NCBI RefSeq assembly: GCF_000227135.1
Contig: NC_018251.1
Coordinates: forward strand, 433,237 to 456,534
DNA from: Leishmania donovani
Taxonomy: Eukaryota > Euglenozoa > Kinetoplastea > Trypanosomatida > Trypanosomatidae
Direction of reading: 5' to 3'
DNA: 23,298 nt
Below are positions 1 through 8,201 of this stretch, piece after piece (the first letter of the stretch is position 1; the number at the start of each line of letters is the position of its first letter). Position numbers and translations under genes: made by a program. Under the pieces are notes generated by a model that was not told the origin of the DNA, did not search any database, and worked only from the letters and a program-made list of their open reading frames with translations.

Positions 1-426
1 TATCCGTGTCAATGTCCAACCACTTCTGGTGGTGACAGGGTCAGGCACTCACAGCGTGGGGAGAGGGGGTAGGTAGGGGAGGTCAGAGCGATGTATCTTG
101 ACTGATGCCGTCGTCCAGGTTGTGGACGTCGCTGCGTCGGTTTGACCTGCAACAGTGAGCACGTCTGTGCCATTCATGTAATGGGCAGAGCTTCGGCGTG
201 GCTCTGACGTACCCCTCACACTGCCTGCTGGTGGAGGAGCTGCTGTGAGACGGGCCGGCGAGGGGCAGATCGTGGGTAAGGGTTTGAAGCATAGGTGGTA
301 CTCAGGTAACCGAGTGGGCGCACTGCTGCACTGGCGTTTCCAGCGCTGCTTCGCACCACACGATGGGGCCTGTGGCAGGGCCGAGGGGTCGAGCGGAGGT
401 TGAGCTCGTGTTGTGTGGCAGAGAAA
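1..426. repeat. SIDER-like direct repeat, copy 1 (may be cut by window edge)
   Basis: This segment is identical, base for base and without gaps, to 2792-3217. The left end coincides with the window edge, so the true repeat may extend further left. Near its start, the GTGGTG-ACAGGGTC-CACTC pattern around 29-52 resembles the 79-bp signature shared by trypanosomatid ingi/L1Tc-related retroposons and Leishmania SIDERs. Identity stops right after a short A run (GAGAAA), as expected at the 3' end of a retroposon. The repeat is seen directly; the SIDER assignment rests on remembered signature features and is moderate. Short minus-strand frames inside it look like chance. Confidence 0.65.
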
Positions 427-440
427 TGGTCACCTGCTGC

Positions 441-460
441 ATATATATATATATATATAT
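441..460. repeat. (AT)10 microsatellite
   Basis: Twenty bases of perfect AT alternation, repeated with the same length at 853-872 in the duplicated copy. It lies 15 bases past the end of the SIDER-like element. Confidence 0.9.
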
Positions 461-639
461 AGGCCAGAAGTGCCCTTTTGGTGCGTGCGGCTCAAGTGAT
501 ACACGCGCACGCACGCGCACTTCGGCGCCCCCCCCCGAGCGTCACCTCCCTCACGCCACGATATGCTGAGCATGCGCTCATTGCGCTGCAGCGCCTGCTC
601 TCTCTCTCTTTTCTTTCGCGCATCCGTATTCACCTGTTG

Positions 640-686
640 TGTCTGTGTGTGTCTGTGTGTGTGTCTGTGTGTGTGTGTGTGTGTGT
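640..686. repeat. GT-rich microsatellite next to gap
   Basis: GT/CTGT alternation on the + strand directly before the assembly gap. The second copy, at about 1052-1100, is one GT unit longer. Tracts of this kind often stop assembly. Confidence 0.85.
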
Positions 687-699
687 CGGCCGAAGGTTG

Positions 700-798
700 N
701 NNNNNNNNNNNNNNNNNNNNNNNNNNNNNNNNNNNNNNNNNNNNNNNNNNNNNNNNNNNNNNNNNNNNNNNNNNNNNNNNNNNNNNNNNNNNNNNNNN
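700..798. other. Assembly gap (99 Ns)
   Basis: A run of N. The flanks 387-699 and 799-1113 are nearly identical, so the gap may have no real sequence behind it, or may stand for an unresolved tandem repeat. Confidence 0.98.
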
Positions 799-1113
799 GG
801 TCGAGCGGAGGTTGAGCTCGTGTTGTGTGGCAGAGAAATGGTCACCTGCTGCATATATATATATATATATATAGGCCAGAAGTGCCCTTTTGGTGCGTGC
901 GGCTCAAGTGATACACGCGCACGCACGCGCACTTCGGCGCCCCCCCCCGAGCGTCACCTCCCTCACGCCACGATATGCTGAGCATGCGCTCATTGCGCTG
1001 CAGCGCCTGCTCTCTCTCTCTTTTCTTTCGCGCATCCGTATTCACCTGTTGTGTCTGTGTGTGTCTGTGTGTGTGTCTGTGTGTGTGTGTGTGTGTGTGT
1101 CGGCCGAAGGTTG
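799..1113. repeat. Right copy of gap-flanking duplication
   Basis: Repeats 387-699 almost exactly, with one extra GT unit. It begins at the first base after the N run. After 1113 the sequence continues uniquely towards the hypothetical gene. Confidence 0.9.
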
Positions 1114-1693
1114 TGTTCTTTCTTTTCGATGTGTTGGATAAGGCACCGCTGCTCAAGTCAATGCGAAGCACCTCTGCATCATCGGTGGGAAGGCAGAGAG
1201 AGAGAGTGCACAGGGCGGTGGCGGGGAGGAGGTTGCAGGTGTCTTCTGTGCGGCCGTCTTCCTTTTGGGCTTCACCTCTTGCTCCCCTCCGCCCCCTACC
1301 CACGCCACCACCTCAGATAGGGTTCGGCGTGCTGGCCAAGAATCCAGACAACGCGTGTGGATGGGCGGCGGCACCATGAATAGTTTCCATGCGTTCCCCA
1401 CTTCTCCTTTTTCTCTTCCTCTCTGTGCTCGTGGGTGTCACCATCGGGATGCTATTCCTCCATCTCTCTGGGCACGGAACCTCCTCTTTCTCCTGGTACT
1501 CCGCCAACCGCCTCAGTCCTCTTCGAGCTCACCGCCTGCTCATCCGTCCCTCCCCCTCCCCGCTTCTTCTCGGCCTGCTGCCCTGCGTGGTAGTGCTCTC
1601 CCATCCACCTCACTGCCTTCGCTCGAAGTGCCGCATTCTGGGGCGAGCACGCTTCTCATCAGGCACGCGAAGCCTCCCCCGTTCCTAGACGTA
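1114..1693. other. Intergenic leader of the 258-residue gene
   Basis: No recognisable gene. A GA-rich stretch near 1193-1232 is followed by long pyrimidine-rich stretches (1395-1430 and 1541-1608), as in trypanosomatid trans-splicing regions. The frame of the downstream gene stays open back to about 1265, with in-frame ATGs at 1361 and 1376. The implied residues there are low-complexity Pro/Ser/Leu from pyrimidine tracts and probably untranslated. Confidence 0.55.
1541..1593 (+). promoter_or_regulatory. Candidate spliced-leader acceptor for the 258-residue gene
   Basis: A C/T-rich tract ends with the AG at 1592-1593, about 100 bases before the chosen ATG at 1694. The position fits trypanosomatid trans-splicing, but several other AGs are nearby (for example 1515-1516). 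Confidence 0.35.
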
Positions 1694-2470
1694 ATGACGT
1701 CAGGCTCTACATCCATGCAGATGCTGCTGGCGCACCAGTACATGCACAGCCTCCCCACGACCCCCCAAGTAGATAGGCCCGCATCAGTAGCGCACGCACC
1801 GCCTACTTCACCGCTTCGGAGACGGCGGCGACGTCTGCCTTTCTCCGCTCCAAACACGTCGACCCTCCTCAGTGGCGATGGAGTACCGTTTCTATACTCG
1901 TCCGTGAACCACTTAACGCACCGCCTTCCCGAGACTCTCGGTGTGCACTACCCTGAGTCGCCGTACTACGTCGGACGCAACGAGTTTGACACGCAGCTGC
2001 TTCGAGAAGCAGTGGCCTCTAGGCGGGGTCAACCCATGCAACGAGCACAGACGGCCAGCCCCGGTGCTCGGGTGGTGCCGGCGGCGTCGCAGCAGCGGCA
2101 ATACGCGCAAGCAATGCCGACGAGACCGATCGATGGCACCATCACCTTATCGGGCTTATCGCTCCCGCGCCTCTGCAAGCAATCACCGGGCAACACCGCC
2201 TCTGTGATGCGGCACACGGCGTGCCATCGCAGCTTCGCGGGTACCTGCACGTCCGAGCTGGATCAGCCCATTGTCTCGTTGCAGTCGACCACCGCACGCT
2301 CGCGTTCGATTCGCCCTGCCACCTCTGATGCTGCTGCTGTAACGTCAGAGACCATACCTGAGCCATGCATGCGCTGCCGTGTGCGCTGGGAAGCATCCAT
2401 CGTAAGAGACGAGCTCGCAGCAGACAGGCTGGCACAGTTCCGGCGCTTGGTTTCCACTGTCACTACATGA
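1694..2470 (+). CDS. Hypothetical protein, 258 residues, between exact direct repeats
   Basis: I do not recognise a family. The frame is open with GC-rich third positions and ends at TGA 2468-2470. I chose the ATG at 1694 because the in-frame sequence upstream is pyrimidine-tract-like; in-frame ATGs at 1361 and 1376 are alternatives and would give about 370 or 365 residues. Visible features are six consecutive arginines at residues 42-47 (a possible nuclear localisation signal), an aromatic and acidic segment at about 85-112 (HYPESPYY, then a probable helix), Ser/Thr/Pro/Gln-rich middle parts, a CxxC at 225-228, and a charged C-terminal helix at about 230-254. No signal peptide or membrane segment is apparent. 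The gene sits between the two exact 426-bp repeats, so its copy number may vary. That it is a real gene is likely but not certain. Confidence 0.65.
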   Translation: MTSGSTSMQMLLAHQYMHSLPTTPQVDRPASVAHAPPTSPLRRRRRRLPFSAPNTSTLLSGDGVPFLYSSVNHLTHRLPETLGVHYPESPYYVGRNEFDTQLLREAVASRRGQPMQRAQTASPGARVVPAASQQRQYAQAMPTRPIDGTITLSGLSLPRLCKQSPGNTASVMRHTACHRSFAGTCTSELDQPIVSLQSTTARSRSIRPATSDAAAVTSETIPEPCMRCRVRWEASIVRDELAADRLAQFRRLVSTVTT

Positions 2471-2791
2471 CTACTGGGGGTGCTGTACGGAACAACCTCT
2501 TGGGTGTGAGTGGCCGGTACGTCATCTACACGACCCTTCGTCCTCCACTTCGCGTCACGGCCTTTGTGGATGGCATGACGCTGCTGCTCTCGATGTTGTT
2601 CGTGTTTCTTGATGGCACTAGCCATCTTCTCTTGTCTCTTCTCCCTCCCCACCCCACCCCTGCACACGCCACGCCATCCCTGACTACAGAGGACACACAC
2701 ACACACACACCTCCCAGTGCGTGGTATCGCAGGGTCCAGCACCACCACCACCACCACTCTGAGGGAGAAAGCCGAGAAGCAGCCGCACTTC
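2471..2791. other. Trailer between hypothetical gene and second SIDER-like repeat
   Basis: About 320 bases with no credible coding frame. It contains a pyrimidine-rich stretch at 2626-2680, a CA tract at 2694-2710 and a short CAC/ACC tract near 2740-2757. Probably the 3' UTR of the preceding gene. Confidence 0.5.
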
Positions 2792-3217
2792 TATCCGTGT
2801 CAATGTCCAACCACTTCTGGTGGTGACAGGGTCAGGCACTCACAGCGTGGGGAGAGGGGGTAGGTAGGGGAGGTCAGAGCGATGTATCTTGACTGATGCC
2901 GTCGTCCAGGTTGTGGACGTCGCTGCGTCGGTTTGACCTGCAACAGTGAGCACGTCTGTGCCATTCATGTAATGGGCAGAGCTTCGGCGTGGCTCTGACG
3001 TACCCCTCACACTGCCTGCTGGTGGAGGAGCTGCTGTGAGACGGGCCGGCGAGGGGCAGATCGTGGGTAAGGGTTTGAAGCATAGGTGGTACTCAGGTAA
3101 CCGAGTGGGCGCACTGCTGCACTGGCGTTTCCAGCGCTGCTTCGCACCACACGATGGGGCCTGTGGCAGGGCCGAGGGGTCGAGCGGAGGTTGAGCTCGT
3201 GTTGTGTGGCAGAGAAA
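2792..3217. repeat. SIDER-like direct repeat, copy 2 (complete as seen)
   Basis: Exact copy of 1-426. The right boundary is sharp: after GAGAAA the two copies diverge completely (TGGTCACC versus CGGATGTG). The left boundary at 2792 is only where copy 1 meets the window edge, so upstream homology cannot be excluded. SIDERs are degenerate non-autonomous retroposons, common in Leishmania 3' UTRs, where family members affect mRNA stability or translation. Complete identity between two copies suggests recent duplication or gene conversion rather than two old insertions. Confidence 0.7.
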
Positions 3218-4099
3218 CGGATGTGTGAAGTAACAGCTCGAAAAGCGAAGGCAGCCGCCCCTGTCGCTCAGTCCTCGCCCCCTCCTCTGCTTCCGTCATT
3301 CCTAGCTTTTCTCTCTCGCGTCAAGTGGTATGTGTGGCGCACACGTGGTAGAGAGCGTGTACTCACCCGTCACTCCCTTCGTTTTTATGTTGTGGGCGTT
3401 CTGCGTGTGGCACGCTGATCCCTCTCGCTGTAATTTTCTGACGTACTCCGTGGCCCCGCCGCCCTCCTTAATTCAGTGCGCGCCCCTCTTCCGTTGCATT
3501 CGTTTGCGCCACGCGCATGCCCCCCCCCATACACACACACACACACATCACCTTCCCATGCCCACAGCGTGTGCGCAGGGGGAGGGGGCCTTTGTCGTCG
3601 GTTTGACGCGTGTGCGCCAGCGTATGTGGTGCAAGAAAGGCGGGCGTGGTGGACTCAGCACACATGCCTTGAAGGACACACGCACAGAAACACAGTGGAT
3701 CGCCGGAGGAGAGGAGTAGGCCGGTGTCGCAACGCGGGAGCACCGATGTGCCACCGCGTCTCTCACTTCGCTGCCCTCTCTTGACATTCACGCATGTGTC
3801 TGGTGCAGGAACGCCGTCGTTCTCGCCATTGTGACGGAAACGCGTTGCACTTCGCTCGCCTTCCTGCCCTCCTGCGCGTAGCCCTCGCCTCTCCCTCCGC
3901 CCACATGCAGGGTCTCAGCCAGGGCATGCACCCACAACTTCTCTCTTGCGATCTGTTTCTCTGGCAACTTTTGCTCCTCTGCACTGCATGTGCGCTACGC
4001 GGATGGTTTGCGGATGCACACACGTATAAAGGAACATCGATAATCGCCCCCAGTCGTTGCTGCTCCCCACCCACCCTCTCAACCGTGTTGCTGAGTTAC
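3218..4099. other. Intergenic region before the p34-like gene
   Basis: About 880 bases with no separate gene that I can support. It has a C run followed by a CA tract (3520-3546) and a pyrimidine-rich stretch before a CAG at 3806-3808. The downstream frame stays open back to an ATG at 3794. The residues it would add (Leu/Cys/Arg-rich, from pyrimidine tracts) look like read-through of a leader. Confidence 0.5.
3761..3808 (+). promoter_or_regulatory. Candidate spliced-leader acceptor for the p34-like gene
   Basis: A C/T-rich stretch is followed by GTGCAG, with its AG at 3807-3808. Splicing here would remove the in-frame ATG at 3794. Other pyrimidine tracts followed by AG (for example CATGCAG ending near 3910) are possible too. 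Confidence 0.35.
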
Positions 4100-7000
4100 A
4101 TGGCACATGTATACCTCCTCGATGTGAGTTACCTCGCACCCTTTGAGGCGTGCTTGCCGCGGGGTTTGTCTGAGCCGCCGCTCTCGTGGCGGTGTGCGGC
4201 GGAGCTGGCTCAATGGACGTCCGTAGCGGCGGTTGGGAACGCTTGGGTAGCGGCGTGTGCAGAGGCAACAGCGGCCACGACGGTGACAGGAGTGTCGGCG
4301 CACGAAACGCCTGTTAACTCTGGCGTCGCATCGTGTAAGCCAGGCAGGGAAGGCTACATGCGACTCAGCGATGACGATGACGGTGATCAGGCTGAGGCTG
4401 CCGCACCGTCCACCGTCATCCCAATGGAAGTCGGCGCGCCAAGCCGCCACATGTACGTCATCCACACCTTCCCCTCCGCAGTTCTTATCCAAAACAAGTA
4501 CTTCAGCACAACGCTGACCCTCGTGACGGGGGCGCCGCTGCGGCCTCCCTCGTGCAACGGGCATGATCGTGCCTCTCCGTCGGATCAGCGAGACATCACG
4601 GCTGATCTCCTGCGCAAGTGTGCTAGTGGCCAGAGTGGCAGCGGCGCACCCGTCTCTCATGTCGACGATGGCGCTAGCTACGGTGGAGTTCTACTTGCGC
4701 ACATTACGCAAGATCCAGCGGGCGTTCCGTGGCACGCCTTTCCACTAAGCGGGTGTCTCTTCCATGTCATCATGGTTTTTCACAACAGCGAAACAGACGT
4801 GGACATGAGCGAAGTAGCAGCAGCGGCGCCAGAGTCCCTGGCCGCCATGAAGGCCCGACGGAGCAGACAGGACGCCGACGTGTTCTGCCGTCCTCTCAAA
4901 GATGCCACCATGCGCACGGCTGACACTCTTGACGATGCGCCGACGTCGCTGCTGCAGCTGAAGGAGCGCTGGAAGCGCTTCGCAGCGGAGAATGGATACG
5001 AGTGCATCTTTCATGCCACGGGATGTCCTCAACGTGCGGCGACACATATGGCGGCCTCCATGAAGAGCGGCGGGCGTGCACTTGGCGGCTCAGCGAAAGA
5101 CGTTCAGCTGGAGTGCGTTAGCGCCGATTCTGGCCGTCGCGGCTTGCTTGAAGCCCCACTTGCTGGGTCGAGTCGGCTCTACCAGATCCTGTGCAATACG
5201 CTGTGGCCAGCTGGCGTCCGTCGTGCAGCTGCCGTGGCGTCAGGTGCACGGAGCGACGGCCACGGTGAGCAGGAGAACAACGCCGTCACGCAGGCACCAA
5301 AGCCACTGAAGCTGCACTCTGGGAACGCGTTTGTCGTGGTGGGCAACGACGAAGATGCGATGTGGCGTCTCTTCCAGCAGCAAGATTACGGGTGCGCGCA
5401 TGTGCTGCGGCGTCGTTTTCGCTTCTTCACCTCCGTCGTCAGCTTGCCTGCTGACCCTGCCGCCCCGACTGAGGGACCGCGAATGGCCGAGGGTAAGCTC
5501 GGCGCCGCTGCGGCACGACGCACCCGCGTCGCTCTTGTGAACCAGTACTACGCGGCAGTAGTGCAGCCGCGGCTGGTGCAGACCGCCTTCTTTGACGCCC
5601 GCATGCAGGAGCTGCTGGACCGATACTGGGAGCAGCACATGATAGCTGAGGGCGGTAGTGATGGCCTCTGCCCCGATGCGCCGGCGGTGGTTTTGTGGCC
5701 GCCAAGCTCTTCGGCGTCATGCGCTGCCCGTTCTGAGAACGAGACTCGGGGCGCGGCAGCCATCCCTGTCGACGCCGACGGCGAAGACGTGCGGGCTTCG
5801 TATCCGCCGCTGGAGGTCGTTCTCGACTCTCTTGAACGTCGTGGCTGCTGCGATGTCGTGGTCGTGGTGAGCAAGCGCAGAGGCGGCGCCGTTCCCAGCG
5901 GGCTCACAGAGTACGAGGCACTGCTGTGTAGGGAGCGGAACGTCGAGGTGGTGCAGCCGGAGCCAGCGCGCTTCAAGGCAGCATCGGTTGGCGCGATGGA
6001 GACGAGCGTCGCCGATCTGCCAATGCCTGTAATTCGAGACGAGGACGACACACAGGCCACACGCGGGGCGGACCGGCTGCACGAGCTGCTGCACTGTGTG
6101 CAGTGGGGGCAGACGCACCTCGTCAAGCGCGCAGCTTCCCTGGGAACGTGCCTCGCGGACCGCGGCAGTAACTCATGTCTTTTACTGGCCTGCGGGCAGA
6201 CTCCGTTCGAGGAAGAGGCGTGGGTGCGCGACGTACTCGCAGCCTTAAACGCGGCACCGTCTAGTACACGCAGCAAGAGCGCAACTGCATCTGCCGAAGA
6301 TTACCTGCGTCTCGCTGCCCCTACCATTGCAGCGGCTCTTGGGGCTGAACACGGTGACGACAGTGCGGACCTCGGAGAACACCCAACCAGGGCAGCTGTT
6401 GGGGTCGACGTCTCCACACCATACTTCAATGCGCGTGTTGAGGTGCAGGTAGAGGGTGGTCTACACTCATACTACGCGGCGCCACCGACGCAACGCTCGG
6501 GTACGCGGGCAATGCCGCCCGGGTGGGAAAACGCACACGATGCCTATGTGGTCGTTACAACCCTGTGCGCTCTCCAAGAAGCGGTGCGCGCGATCGCCGG
6601 GCCCGCTCGGCATGCGGCGGTCGACAATCCCAGCAGCCGCGAGGCTGTCAGTGGATCGCACAGCACCCTGGGCACGGTTATCAGCACCCTTGCTCGGCGG
6701 CAGAGAGAGATATGGATGGCGGAGCAGATCAACGCCTGCGTGGCGCACCAGACTAGCCAGAAGGCGTCCAACGCGGCCGCTGACTCACCGCTTGTCCTGC
6801 TGTACATCACGGACGTACCGGCAGCGGATGCGATGCGTGCGGAGCTGGTGGAGCAGCTGGTCTGTGCGCTGGCACGCCCCACCGCAGCGCCTGCTGCAGC
6901 TTCGCTGGGCGAGAACGGCAGCGACAGCGCCGAAGATGCCGATGGCTACGTGCCCATCGAGTTGGTGTTTGCGAGTGAGCCTGTGGGCGTGACAGCTGTC

Positions 7001-7633
7001 GCCGCTACGACAGGCCACTACGACGGTTTCGTTCTGGACGGCACCGCGCGTGTGCGCGAAGCGTTTGAGCAGCATCTGTGGCCGCATCGGCAGTCCCTGT
7101 CACACCAACACCACCGTGTCAGCAACATCCGTCCCACCACCCATGCTAGAGAGGAAGCTGCAAGTCCGCGGGGCTCCGTCGAGGCTGCCGGCGCGACCAC
7201 TGCTGACTTTTTTGCCAACGAAGTAACTTGTGCGTCGCCTCCTCCGGTGGAAGCAGCAGCAGTGCCTGCCACCACAAGAGCGAGCGCTGCAGTACCCAGA
7301 GAAACGGTGACGGTTGATGCCTCATGGGTGGCACCGGTCATCGGCTGTGCGCTACCGAACGGCTACCTTGTCGACCCCGAGACACTGCGGAGCGTACCGG
7401 TGAGGGTTGTGCGAGACGCCCCATGGAATACAGCGAAGATCGCAGACGTCGAGGGCAGACAGGGTCATGGTGAGGCATCAGCTCAGCATCACGAGCCTCT
7501 GCCACAAGCCCACAATGATGAGGAGCTCATGCAGTGGATGGAGAAGATGAAGCGCTACGGTCACCGCCTCGGCGAGGCACTGCGCAAAGAGCAGGCGGAA
7601 GTGCTTGCCCTTGCGCTTGAGAAGATGCTGTAG
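4100..7633 (+). CDS. Large protein with three tandem p34 (AAGAB/Irc6)-like modules
   Basis: A 1177-residue protein ending at TAG 7631-7633. I chose ATG 4100 because the product then begins with a hydrophobic strand (MAHVYLLDV), as p34 proteins do; an in-frame ATG at 3794 would add 102 leader-like residues. Module 1 (about 1-372) shows strand VLIQNKYF (128-135, like the p34 I-x-NKYY strand), strands at 197-203 and 220-229, a helix then strand (WKRFAAENGYECIF, 291-304), and helix R359-x9-W369. Module 2 (about 410-672) repeats this: FVVVGN (411-416), VNQYYAAVV (480-488), VVVVV (586-590), NVEVVQPEP (614-622), R659-x9-W669. Module 3 (about 690-996): CLLLACG (693-699), TPYFNARVEV (773-782), LVLLYITD (898-905), IELVFASEP (953-961), R984-x9-W994. 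The tail at 1141-1177 resembles the p34 C-terminal helix. None of the modules has a GKS/T P-loop, so GTP binding is unlikely. In animals AAGAB chaperones AP-1/AP-2 adaptor assembly. The assignment is by eye and needs a profile search. Confidence 0.6.
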   Translation: MAHVYLLDVSYLAPFEACLPRGLSEPPLSWRCAAELAQWTSVAAVGNAWVAACAEATAATTVTGVSAHETPVNSGVASCKPGREGYMRLSDDDDGDQAEAAAPSTVIPMEVGAPSRHMYVIHTFPSAVLIQNKYFSTTLTLVTGAPLRPPSCNGHDRASPSDQRDITADLLRKCASGQSGSGAPVSHVDDGASYGGVLLAHITQDPAGVPWHAFPLSGCLFHVIMVFHNSETDVDMSEVAAAAPESLAAMKARRSRQDADVFCRPLKDATMRTADTLDDAPTSLLQLKERWKRFAAENGYECIFHATGCPQRAATHMAASMKSGGRALGGSAKDVQLECVSADSGRRGLLEAPLAGSSRLYQILCNTLWPAGVRRAAAVASGARSDGHGEQENNAVTQAPKPLKLHSGNAFVVVGNDEDAMWRLFQQQDYGCAHVLRRRFRFFTSVVSLPADPAAPTEGPRMAEGKLGAAAARRTRVALVNQYYAAVVQPRLVQTAFFDARMQELLDRYWEQHMIAEGGSDGLCPDAPAVVLWPPSSSASCAARSENETRGAAAIPVDADGEDVRASYPPLEVVLDSLERRGCCDVVVVVSKRRGGAVPSGLTEYEALLCRERNVEVVQPEPARFKAASVGAMETSVADLPMPVIRDEDDTQATRGADRLHELLHCVQWGQTHLVKRAASLGTCLADRGSNSCLLLACGQTPFEEEAWVRDVLAALNAAPSSTRSKSATASAEDYLRLAAPTIAAALGAEHGDDSADLGEHPTRAAVGVDVSTPYFNARVEVQVEGGLHSYYAAPPTQRSGTRAMPPGWENAHDAYVVVTTLCALQEAVRAIAGPARHAAVDNPSSREAVSGSHSTLGTVISTLARRQREIWMAEQINACVAHQTSQKASNAAADSPLVLLYITDVPAADAMRAELVEQLVCALARPTAAPAAASLGENGSDSAEDADGYVPIELVFASEPVGVTAVAATTGHYDGFVLDGTARVREAFEQHLWPHRQSLSHQHHRVSNIRPTTHAREEAASPRGSVEAAGATTADFFANEVTCASPPPVEAAAVPATTRASAAVPRETVTVDASWVAPVIGCALPNGYLVDPETLRSVPVRVVRDAPWNTAKIADVEGRQGHGEASAQHHEPLPQAHNDEELMQWMEKMKRYGHRLGEALRKEQAEVLALALEKML

Positions 7634-8201
7634 CGCACGCGTTGATGCACCGCGCCTTTTCCTCTTACTAGCGCGCGGAGGCGCGCGCACACACACAAGC
7701 ACATATGCATATACATATGCATACAAGGGCTTACGGCGGCACATGAGGCATGCCTTACCCCTAGCCAGCTCCCCTCTCCCTCCCTCTCTCGTCTCGTGGA
7801 TGGCCTCTTTGAGCAACGACGAGAGCGCAGAAGAGACCGGCATGCACGCGAGAAAAGCGCTTCTCGCTTCCTCCACCCCCGCCCCCACCCACCCTCCTCC
7901 CTCGCCCTCATCGCTTGGCCATGGCCGGAACACATCTGGATGCCTCCCTCCCTCCCTCCCCTTCCAAAGGCCTCGTGTTGCTCTTTCCTTCGAAAAAGGA
8001 GGAAGAAGAAATCGTCCAACGATCTGGCAGGCACGCTGGTATGCACAGAGACCCGCTCTTGTGTGTGCGTGACTCTGTGTGTGCGGCGGCGGCTGTGGTT
8101 ATTGATATCCCACCCAAGACAAGCTTCGAAGCATTCACGCACCCCACACGTGCGTGCACGGCCAGTCAGAGGAGGCCGAAGGCGCCCGAAGCACTGCTGA
8201 G
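7634..8201. other. Intergenic region between p34-like gene and SURF6 gene
   Basis: No gene seen. It holds a GCGCGC/CA stretch (7672-7698), a short AT-rich tandem based on ACATATGCATAT (7700-7724), several C/T-rich tracts (7762-7795, 7860-7915, 7943-7965) and candidate splice acceptors. Confidence 0.5.
7943..7998 (+). promoter_or_regulatory. Candidate spliced-leader acceptor for the SURF6 gene
   Basis: A CCTCCC-rich tract is followed by AG at 7968-7969, then a second pyrimidine stretch by AG at 7997-7998. Either would give a 5' UTR of roughly 200-230 bases before ATG 8202. This leader contains an out-of-frame ATG at 8041. Confidence 0.3.

Larger units (their letters stand above)
387..699. repeat. 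Left copy of gap-flanking duplication
   Basis: Matches 799-1113 with a constant offset of 412, including the same 20-bp AT tract and the same 9-C run. The only difference I see is one extra GT unit in the right copy's GT tract, which makes the end offset 414. It overlaps the 3' end of the SIDER-like element and ends directly at the N gap. This is best explained as the end of one contig that overlaps the next. Confidence 0.9.

Noticed and set aside
83..292. Minus-strand open stretch of 69 codons, present again at 2874-3083
   Set aside because: It lies wholly in the SIDER-like repeat and is duplicated only because the repeat is. No family features, and it opposes the direction of all genes.
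1265..1693. Upstream extension of the 258-residue gene (starts at 1265, 1361 or 1376)
   Set aside because: 1265 is a TTG, not ATG; 1361 and 1376 are ATGs, but the sequence up to 1693 is C/T-rich like a trans-splicing leader. Kept only as an alternative start.
2793..3222. ATCCGT near the left end and ACGGAT at the right end of repeat copy 2 as terminal inverted repeats
   Set aside because: Only 6 bp, the right one lies mostly outside the repeat, and the left boundary is not established. Likely chance.
3794..4099. N-terminal extension of the p34-like protein from ATG 3794
   Set aside because: The added 102 residues are leader-like (pyrimidine-driven Leu/Cys/Arg), a likely acceptor AG lies at 3807-3808, and the module starts naturally at 4100.
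8154..8201. Longer start for the SURF6 protein
   Set aside because: The in-frame codon at 8154 is GTG; the first ATG is 8202.
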